Assembly (NCBI GenBank): GCA_903822435.1 | Contig: CAIJPE010000424.1 | Location: forward strand, 1-38,967 | Length of the DNA: 38,967 nt | Direction of reading: 5' to 3' | Origin: an uncultured beta proteobacterium | GTDB taxonomy: Bacteria; Pseudomonadota; Gammaproteobacteria; Burkholderiales; Burkholderiaceae_C | In this document: in pieces, positions 33,305-38,967 of the stretch | Layout: every line of letters begins with the position of its first letter | Numbering within the stretch: position 1 is the stretch's first letter | Notes under the pieces: model-generated | Seen by the model: the letters and a program-made list of their open reading frames with translations, nothing else | What the model was told of the DNA's origin: nothing | Database searches by the model: none | Made by a program: the position numbers and the translations under genes

Positions 33305-33730
33305 TCAGCTTGCGGCAGTCTCAGGGTGAACGCGCTTGTGGCCACTTCTGTCCGCGCAGGTGACGGGATTCCACGCCGGGGGCGACCCCTCGAGCGCGAG
33401 AGAGCGGACGCTCTCGCGCTTTATGCAGACTGGGCCGCCGCCGATGTACGTGGCGACCCCCAATGTCTCGCCGAGCTCTTGGCTCGTCGCTTCCAGTTGG
33501 ACCATCGTCTGCGTGTGGAACCCGATGCATGGGTCGCATCGGGCCGCCACGCTGAGTGCCAGCGCGATCAAATCCTTGGTCTTGTCGTCCAGGGCCCCGT
33601 CAGAAGTGGCGGCTCGGCCACAGGGCATAGACCCGATGCCATCGCCATGGCGGGTGGCCATGTCGTCACCACCCAAGGCATCGGAGAGCCTGGCCAGTGC
33701 CGCCGATTCCTCGTCGATGGCTTTGCGCAA
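33305..33730 (-). CDS. AhpD-like / carboxymuconolactone decarboxylase family protein, possibly degraded
   Basis: The core ALDDKTKDLIALALSVAARC, DPCIGFHTQTMVQLEATSQE and LGETLGVATYIGGGP is a good AhpD-like/CMD match, including the redox pair Cys-Asp-Pro-Cys and the following FH. The ends are poor. The frame has no ATG (only TTG at 33730, no ribosome site) and runs back to a TAG at 33785-33787. After GGGP the sequence no longer resembles the family, while the adjacent frame continues PSL as family members often do. One missing base in a C run near 33432-33440 would explain this. It lies 105 bp downstream of the TolC gene. It may be a decaying gene or a sequencing error. An active form would be a small peroxide- or thiol-redox protein. 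Confidence 0.6.
   Translation of the reverse strand: MRKAIDEESAALARLSDALGGDDMATRHGDGIGSMPCGRAATSDGALDDKTKDLIALALSVAARCDPCIGFHTQTMVQLEATSQELGETLGVATYIGGGPVCIKRESVRSLALEGSPPAWNPVTCADRSGHKRVHPETAAS
33393..33420. repeat. Perfect 10-bp inverted repeat inside the 3' part of the AhpD-like gene
   Basis: AGCGCGAGAG at 33393-33402 pairs exactly with CTCTCGCGCT at 33411-33420, with an 8-nt loop. On the plus strand the second arm is followed by TTTAT-like sequence; on the minus strand it is not. The hairpin lies where the AhpD-like protein stops resembling its family. It may be an old terminator or a site of rearrangement. Confidence 0.45.
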
Positions 33731-33835
33731 TGACGTTTTGCGCGCGGACGACAGCCCGTCTCGCGCGGCGTCGACAGACAGGCCCTAAATGCCGCGGCCC
33801 GGGCGCGACGGCCGCGTCCTGCGATGCGGCGGGGG

Positions 33836-35248
33836 TCATCGCAAGCGCCGAGGTGGTTCCAGCTCGCCATTTGCCGCGCGCAAGGCAGCCTCATCGAGTT
33901 GCCCCACCAGCGCGGCCAGTCGCAGCCGGTCCAGCAACAGCGCCACGCGCCCCTGTGCCAGCGACAGGCGCGCTGCGGCTGCATCGTTCTCGGCATTCAG
34001 CAGGTCCAGCGTGGTGCGCTGGCCCACGTCGCGGCCGGTCTGGGTGGCGTCGGCACGCGACAGGCTGGCCACCAGGGCTTCGTCCAGCGAGCGCACGCGC
34101 TCGGCGCCCACGCTCAGCCCCAGCCACGCCGCACGAACCTGCTGGGCCACCTGCTGCCGGGTGCGCTCGAGTTCGGCGGCGGCCTTGTCCGCCAGGCGCA
34201 GCGCTTCGGCTTCCTTGGCACCGCGATAGCCCCCGGTGAACAGCGGCACGGAGAGCTGGATACCGATCATGTGGTTGGTTGCGTTGTTGCTGGCTGACCC
34301 GAAATCGCCGCTGCCGCTGAGGCGGTCACGACCGGCCTGTGCGACCAGGTCCACGCTCGCAGCAGAGCGGCCACTGAACTTGCCTGCCTCCTGTCGTGCG
34401 AGCTCGACGGCGAGCAGCTGGCCGCGGATGGACGGGTTACCGCTTTGTGCCTGGCTCAACCACGGCTCCAGGGGTCCCAGGCTCGGGCCACTGGCGACGG
34501 TCCGGCCGGGCGCCGCCGGCAACTGTGTAACCAGCTCGGTGATCGGCAGACCGGTGCTGTCTGCCAGCAGGTTGCGTTGGAGTTGCAAGTCGGTCTCGGC
34601 GGCCAGCACCTGCGCGCGCAGGCCGGCCAGGCGCGCGTGTGCCTCGTGAGTGTCCGTCACCGGAATGGAACCCAGCTTGAATCGGTCCTGGGCTTCGGTG
34701 GCCGCCCGTTGCACCGCATCCTGCTGCAGTTTCAGCACGCGGACAGCCTCCTCGGCCAGGGCCAGGTCCAGGTAGCGCTCAGCCGTGCGCAGCATCAGCG
34801 TCTGCGCGGCTGCCTGCCATTCGAGTTCGGCCACCTCGGCCGACAGGTTCAGCTGTTGTTGCTGGGCACGGCGCTCGGGGTTGTAGAGCGGCATGGCGGC
34901 GGCGACGGCCCAGCGACCGGAGGTGCCGTTGTTGACCGAGGTACTGAACGCGACTCCGTTGGACTGGCCGAGGCCGGGCGCGCTGAACTGCGCGCCCTGC
35001 GCGTCGGTCCCGCTGGTGGCCATGCCCACCGAGGCCGTCAGGCCCACACGCGGCTTCCACAGTGCCGCGGCCTGGTCGCGCCGCGGCTGCGCGGCGGCGT
35101 GGGCGGCGCTGTCGACCGCATAGGACTTGTCGTTCTGCGCCGCGGCGCGCCAGACTTCAAGCAAGTCGGCGGCAGCAGCTGACTGCGCGAACAGGGCGGC
35201 GGCCAGGGCCATGGTCAGCAGCGCCGGGCTGCGTGGCAGGTTGCGCAT
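33836..35248 (-). CDS. TolC-family outer-membrane efflux channel
   Basis: The 470-residue product has a signal peptide (MALAAALFAQSAAA) and the two-repeat TolC/OEP layout. Repeat one runs from LLEVWRAAAQNDKSYAVDSA through RTAERYLDLALAEEAVRVLK. Repeat two is seen in PSIRGQLLAVELARQEAGKF, MIGIQLSVPLFTGGYRGAKE and TTLDLLNAENDAAAARLSLA. It would form the outer-membrane tunnel for the RND pump encoded upstream. I chose the ATG at 35248 (MRNLPRSPALL) because it gives a normal signal peptide and lies 4 bp after the trxC stop. It is the last conserved gene of the efflux operon. Confidence 0.93.
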   Translation of the reverse strand: MRNLPRSPALLTMALAAALFAQSAAAADLLEVWRAAAQNDKSYAVDSAAHAAAQPRRDQAAALWKPRVGLTASVGMATSGTDAQGAQFSAPGLGQSNGVAFSTSVNNGTSGRWAVAAAMPLYNPERRAQQQQLNLSAEVAELEWQAAAQTLMLRTAERYLDLALAEEAVRVLKLQQDAVQRAATEAQDRFKLGSIPVTDTHEAHARLAGLRAQVLAAETDLQLQRNLLADSTGLPITELVTQLPAAPGRTVASGPSLGPLEPWLSQAQSGNPSIRGQLLAVELARQEAGKFSGRSAASVDLVAQAGRDRLSGSGDFGSASNNATNHMIGIQLSVPLFTGGYRGAKEAEALRLADKAAAELERTRQQVAQQVRAAWLGLSVGAERVRSLDEALVASLSRADATQTGRDVGQRTTLDLLNAENDAAAARLSLAQGRVALLLDRLRLAALVGQLDEAALRAANGELEPPRRLR

Positions 35249-35252
35249 GGCA

Positions 35253-35684
35253 TCAGGCCTGGGCCGCGACTCGGGACTGGACCCAGCGCACCAGATCGCC
35301 GGCGGACATCGCACCCGACTGGCGCGCCACCTCCTTGCCGCCGCGGAAGAGGATCAGCGTGGGGATGCTGCGGATGGCATAGGCTGCGCTGGCCTGCGGA
35401 CTGGCTTCGGTGTCCAGCTTGGCAAACCTCACGTCCACCAGTTGTGAGGCGGCGTTGGCGAAATGCGGCGCCATCATCTTGCAAGGCCCGCACCACTCGG
35501 CCCAGAAGTCCACCAGGACCGGCAAGTCGGTGTGGGCCACGAACGCGGGCAGGGTGGCATCGGTCAGATTCGCCGGCTTGGGCGCCATCAGTTCGGCGCC
35601 GCAGCGGCCACACACCGGCTGCTCATGGAGGCGCGCCTCGGGCACCCGATTGGTGGTGGCGCAGGCGGGGCAGACGAGGTTCAT
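35253..35684 (-). CDS. trxC: Thioredoxin 2 (zinc-containing TrxC type)
   Basis: The 143-residue product has the TrxC plan: an N-terminal zinc ribbon with two Cys pairs (CPAC and CGRC) and a thioredoxin fold with active site WAEWCGPCKMMAPHF, then IRSIPTLILFRGG containing the cis-proline. TrxC reduces disulfides and is linked to oxidative stress in E. coli. The ATG at 35684 sits 2 bp after the stop of the two-TM gene; the longer frame to 35801 has no ribosome site and overlaps it. Its place inside an RND efflux operon is unusual for a general thioredoxin and suggests the pump handles a thiol- or oxidant-related compound. Confidence 0.94.
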   Translation of the reverse strand: MNLVCPACATTNRVPEARLHEQPVCGRCGAELMAPKPANLTDATLPAFVAHTDLPVLVDFWAEWCGPCKMMAPHFANAASQLVDVRFAKLDTEASPQASAAYAIRSIPTLILFRGGKEVARQSGAMSAGDLVRWVQSRVAAQA

Positions 35685-35686
35685 GG

Positions 35687-35896
35687 TCAGGCTCCCGGGC
35701 GTGCGCCGAGCTTGCGCACGATGGTTTCCATCAGGCACCACTTGGTCAGTGCGCTCTGCAGCAGGTTGGCCCCGACGAAGGCCGTGAAGGCCAGCCACCA
35801 TGGGCTGACAAAGATCGGGCTGCCGGGAATGCCCAGCGCCAGCGACAGCAGGATGAAGGTGCCGGCGACGAGGCGGACGATTTGCCAGGAAGTCAT
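35687..35896 (-). CDS. YgaP-like (DUF2892-type) two-TM inner-membrane protein
   Basis: The 69-residue product has two hydrophobic helices (LVAGTFILLSLALGI and WWLAFTAFVGANLLQSAL) and the family end CLMETIVRKLG, which matches the membrane part of E. coli YgaP, a sulfurtransferase with a fused rhodanese. Here the rhodanese domain is missing, so this is the stand-alone membrane domain. An AAGGAG ribosome site precedes the ATG at 35896, which overlaps the stop of the RND gene by 4 bp. The pairing with thioredoxin hints at sulfur or redox chemistry. Function unproven. Confidence 0.85.
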   Translation of the reverse strand: MTSWQIVRLVAGTFILLSLALGIPGSPIFVSPWWLAFTAFVGANLLQSALTKWCLMETIVRKLGARPGA

Positions 35897-38800
35897 GGTG
35901 TTGCTCCTTGAGTGGATGGGGTGGAAGGATTGGCTGGGGCGAGGGTTGGCACTTCGCTGTCGCTCGCCCCGGTGATCGCGTCCAGCCGGTTGCGATAGGC
36001 CACGAAGTACAGGATCGGGATCACCACCAGCGTCAGCACGGTGGACACGAAGATGCCGAAAATCAGGCTGATCGCCAGGCCGTTGAAGATCGGGTCATCC
36101 AGAATGAAGAAGGCGCCCAGCATCGCGGCCAGGCCCGTCAGCACGATCGGCTGCGCGCGCGTGATGGCCGAGCGCACGATGGCTTCCTTGAACGCCACGC
36201 CTTCGCGCACCTGCAGGTTGATGAAGTCGACCAGCAGGATCGAATTGCGCACGATGATCCCGGCCAGCGCGATCATCCCGATCATGCTGGTGGCCGTGTA
36301 CTGCGCGCCCAGCAGGGCATGGCCGGGCATCACGCCGATGATGGTCAGGGGGATCGGCGCCATGATGATCAACGGCGTCAGGTAGCTGCCGAACTGCGCC
36401 ACCACCAGCAGGTAGATCAGGACCAGGCCGACACCGTAGGCCAGGCCCATGTCGCGGAAGGTCTCGTAGGTGATCTGCGATTCGCCGTCCCACTTGATGG
36501 CGTAGTCGCGGTAGGCGTCGGCGGGCTGGCGGATGAAGTATTCCTGCAGCGTGCCGCCGCCCGGCGTGGCGATCTTGGTGATGTCGCCGCGCATCTTGAA
36601 GACGCCGTAGAGCGGGCTGTCGAGCGCGCCGGCCATGTCGGCGACGACGAAGTTCACCGGCAGCAGGTCCTTGTGGTACTGCGGTTGCTCGCGCACGGTG
36701 TCGCTCACGGTCACCAATTCGAGGATCGGCACCAGCTTGCCTTCAGCACTGCGCACGGCCAGTTGCAGCAGCGCGTTCAGGTCACCTTGGCGCTCCGGCG
36801 GCAGCTGGATGACGGCCGCTGCCGGGTACTTGGTCTCGTCGTGCAGGTAGGCCGTGGCCTCGCCGGCCAGCCCAGCGCGCAAGGTCGTGACGATGGCCTG
36901 TTGCGGCACGCCCAGCATGGCTGCCTTCTGGCGGTCCACCAGCAGCATCGTCTTGGGCGCTGCGGCGATGCTGCTGTCGTCCACGTCCACCACGCCCGGG
37001 GTGGACGCGAACACGGCGCGAACGGCCTTCGCGACCTGCAGGCGTCCCGCGGCTTCGGGGCCGTAGATCTCGGCCACGATGGGCGACAGCACGGGCGGCC
37101 CGGGCGGCACTTCCACCACCTTGATGTTGGCGCCGAAGCGCTGCCCGATCTTCTGCAGTTCGGGCCGCACCCGCGTGGCGATGGCATGGCTCTGGGCCTT
37201 CCGGTCGTGCTTGCCGACCAAGTTGACTTGCAGATCACCCACGTCGCCGCCGGCACGTAGGTAGTACTGCCGCACCAGGCCGTTGAAGTTGATCGGCGCC
37301 GCAGTGCCGGCATAGGCCTGGTAGTCGGTCACCTCGGGCACCGTGGCCAGGTAGTTGCCCAGTTCGTGCAACACGGCGGCGGTCTGCTCGACCGGCGTGC
37401 CGGCGGGCATGTCGACGATGACCTGGAACTCCGACTTGTTGTCGAAGGGCAGCATCTTCAGCAGCACCAGGCCAGTGGCTGGCAGGGCCAGCGAGATGAC
37501 GATCAGCGCTGCGATGCCCAGGCCCAGCAACCCCCGGTTGCGTCTGCCGCGGCGTTCGTCGAGCAAGGGGCGGAACATGCGTTCGAAGGCGGGAGCGATC
37601 TTGGCCGACAGGCCATGGTGGGCGGCCGGTGTGACGGCATGCTCGGCAGCGCCTTCGACTACGGCCGGCGACGCTTTCATCCACAGCCGCGCCAGCCAGG
37701 GCGTGACGACGAACGCAATCGCCAGCGACAGCAGCATGCCCATGCTGGCGTTGATCGGGATCGGGCTCATGTACGGCCCCATCAGCCCCGACACGAAGGC
37801 CATCGGCAGCAGTGCCGCGATGACCGTCAGCGTGGCCAGGATGGTCGGCCCGCCGACTTCATCGACAGCACCCGGGATGATCTGCGTCAGCGTGCGTCCC
37901 GGATACAGCGCCTGGTGGCGGTGAATGTTCTCCACCACCACGATGGCGTCGTCGACCAGGATGCCGATCGAGAAGATCAGCGCGAACAGCGACACGCGGT
38001 TCAGGGTGAAGCCCCAGGCCCAGGACGCGAACAGCGTCACCGTAAGTGTCAGGATCACCGCACTGCCCACGATGGCCGCCTCGCGCCGGCCCAGCGCCAG
38101 GAACACCAGCGCGACCACCGACGCCGTCGCGAACAGCAGCTTGGTGATCAGCTTCTGGGCCTTGTCGTTGGCCGACGCGCCGTAGTTGCGGGTTTCAGCG
38201 ACCTGCACGTCGCCCGGGATCACGGTGTTGCGCAGCGCTTCGACGCGCTGCATCACGGCGTTGGCCACATCGATGGCGTTTTCGCCGGGCTTCTTGGTGA
38301 TGGACAAAGTCACTGCCGGGTACTCGGCAGGAGCGGCGCCTTCCTTGCCGGCCACGCCGTGCCAGACATAGCGGGTGGGCAGCAAGGGGCCGTCGCGCAC
38401 CGTGGCCACGTCACGCAGGAACACCGGCTTGGCGCCGCGCACGCCGACCACCAAGTCGGCGACCTCGCTGGCCTGCTTCAGGAAAGGGCCGGATTCGATG
38501 GCCACCGAGCGGTTGCCGCTGATCAGTTCGCCCACTGGCAGGCCGAGATTGGCCGACAGCAGCGCCTGACGCAGGTCCGGCACGGTCACGCCGACACCTG
38601 CCATGCGCGCCGGGTCGATCTCGACCATCACGGCGCGCCCAGGGCCACCGACGGTGGTGACTTCGCGCGTGCCGGGCACGCGCTTGAGGTCGGCTTCGAC
38701 GCTGTGCGCAACCCGTTCCAGGTCGAACGGACCTGCCGCCGGGTTCTTGCTGAACAGCGTCAGCGTGACGATGGGCACGTCGTCGATGCCCTTGGGCTTG

Positions 38801-38967
38801 ATGATCGGGTCGAGCACGCCCAGTCCCTTGGGCAGCCAGTCCGCGTTCGAGTTGACGGTGTCGTACAGCCGCACCAGCGCCTCGGTGCGCGGCACGCCGA
38901 CCTTGAACTGCACCGTGATGATGGCCAGGCCGGGTCGCGACACCGACATCACGTGTTCCACGCCGGA
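35893..38967 (-). CDS. RND efflux permease, N-terminus outside the window
   Basis: About 1025 residues of an RND (AcrB/HAE-like) inner-membrane pump are visible; the frame is open to the right edge and about 60-70 N-terminal residues are missing. Landmarks are SGVEHVMSVSRPG, the RND motif FSIGILVDDAIVVVENIHRH in the first membrane bundle, the porter-domain segments, and the second bundle with LAGIIVRNSILLVDFINLQ and LVVIPILYFV. Such pumps use the proton gradient to drive drugs or metals through a periplasmic adaptor and TolC. The adaptor gene is presumably just off the right edge. The class (drug versus metal) cannot be decided from what is visible. Confidence 0.93.
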   Translation of the reverse strand, partial: SGVEHVMSVSRPGLAIITVQFKVGVPRTEALVRLYDTVNSNADWLPKGLGVLDPIIKPKGIDDVPIVTLTLFSKNPAAGPFDLERVAHSVEADLKRVPGTREVTTVGGPGRAVMVEIDPARMAGVGVTVPDLRQALLSANLGLPVGELISGNRSVAIESGPFLKQASEVADLVVGVRGAKPVFLRDVATVRDGPLLPTRYVWHGVAGKEGAAPAEYPAVTLSITKKPGENAIDVANAVMQRVEALRNTVIPGDVQVAETRNYGASANDKAQKLITKLLFATASVVALVFLALGRREAAIVGSAVILTLTVTLFASWAWGFTLNRVSLFALIFSIGILVDDAIVVVENIHRHQALYPGRTLTQIIPGAVDEVGGPTILATLTVIAALLPMAFVSGLMGPYMSPIPINASMGMLLSLAIAFVVTPWLARLWMKASPAVVEGAAEHAVTPAAHHGLSAKIAPAFERMFRPLLDERRGRRNRGLLGLGIAALIVISLALPATGLVLLKMLPFDNKSEFQVIVDMPAGTPVEQTAAVLHELGNYLATVPEVTDYQAYAGTAAPINFNGLVRQYYLRAGGDVGDLQVNLVGKHDRKAQSHAIATRVRPELQKIGQRFGANIKVVEVPPGPPVLSPIVAEIYGPEAAGRLQVAKAVRAVFASTPGVVDVDDSSIAAAPKTMLLVDRQKAAMLGVPQQAIVTTLRAGLAGEATAYLHDETKYPAAAVIQLPPERQGDLNALLQLAVRSAEGKLVPILELVTVSDTVREQPQYHKDLLPVNFVVADMAGALDSPLYGVFKMRGDITKIATPGGGTLQEYFIRQPADAYRDYAIKWDGESQITYETFRDMGLAYGVGLVLIYLLVVAQFGSYLTPLIIMAPIPLTIIGVMPGHALLGAQYTATSMIGMIALAGIIVRNSILLVDFINLQVREGVAFKEAIVRSAITRAQPIVLTGLAAMLGAFFILDDPIFNGLAISLIFGIFVSTVLTLVVIPILYFVAYRNRLDAITGASDSEVPTLAPANPSTPSTQGATP

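Noticed and set aside
34433-34441. Single GGGTTACCG inside the TolC gene as a further SARP site
   Set aside because: There is no second heptamer at 11-bp spacing and it lies within coding sequence.

Overview
The window is about 39 kb of very GC-rich, densely packed bacterial DNA. Codon use, RecBCD, a TPP-riboswitch thiamin operon, a PEP-CTERM protein and RND/TolC efflux genes all suit a Burkholderiales beta-proteobacterium of the Rubrivivax/Leptothrix/Aquabacterium kind. The genus is an inference. I see no tRNA, rRNA, CRISPR array, insertion sequence or prophage, and no stretch above 300 bp without a gene.

(1) 1-10660, plus strand: a DNA-repair block made of the 3' end of recC, then recB and recD, followed by an SbcCD-like pair (a YhaO-type nuclease and a YhaN-type SMC-like ATPase). 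Start and stop codons overlap or nearly touch throughout.

(2) 10706-20831, plus strand: a TPP riboswitch followed by what looks like one eleven-gene transcription unit: thiD, LuxE-like, LuxC-like, ABC ATPase, ABC permease, THI5/NMT1-type binding protein, SDR reductase, thiE, thiO, thiS, thiG. The insert between thiD and thiE is the most interesting part of the window. A LuxE acyl-adenylating synthetase, a LuxC acyl reductase (both keep their acyl-carrying cysteines) and an SDR alcohol dehydrogenase could together reduce a carboxylic acid to an alcohol. They sit beside a ThiXYZ-like importer and the HMP kinase ThiD, and no thiC is present here. My hypothesis is a riboswitch-controlled salvage route that imports an oxidised thiamin-pyrimidine (carboxylate or aldehyde) and reduces it to HMP.

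(3) 20872-27278: mixed genes. They are a 47-residue membrane peptide, an orphan hybrid histidine kinase, a TonB-C-like lipoprotein, an uncharacterised 148-residue protein, a DTW-domain tRNA modification enzyme and an MFS transporter.

(4) 27375-33295, minus strand: a possible small regulon around a 1124-residue SARP/AfsR-like activator (winged helix, BTAD, AAA ATPase, TPR-like). It includes a PEP-CTERM protein, a two-TM protein and a Q-rich exported protein. The two promoter regions share a tandem heptamer, GGTAACG-N4-(G/A)GTAACG, with an 11-bp period placed 8-10 bp before a -10-like hexamer. This is the classic SARP operator layout and I propose it as the binding site of the activator.

(5) 33305-38967, minus strand: an efflux operon read right to left: RND permease (5' end outside the window), a YgaP-like two-TM protein, thioredoxin 2 and a TolC-type outer-membrane channel. 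It is followed by an AhpD-like gene that may be decaying.
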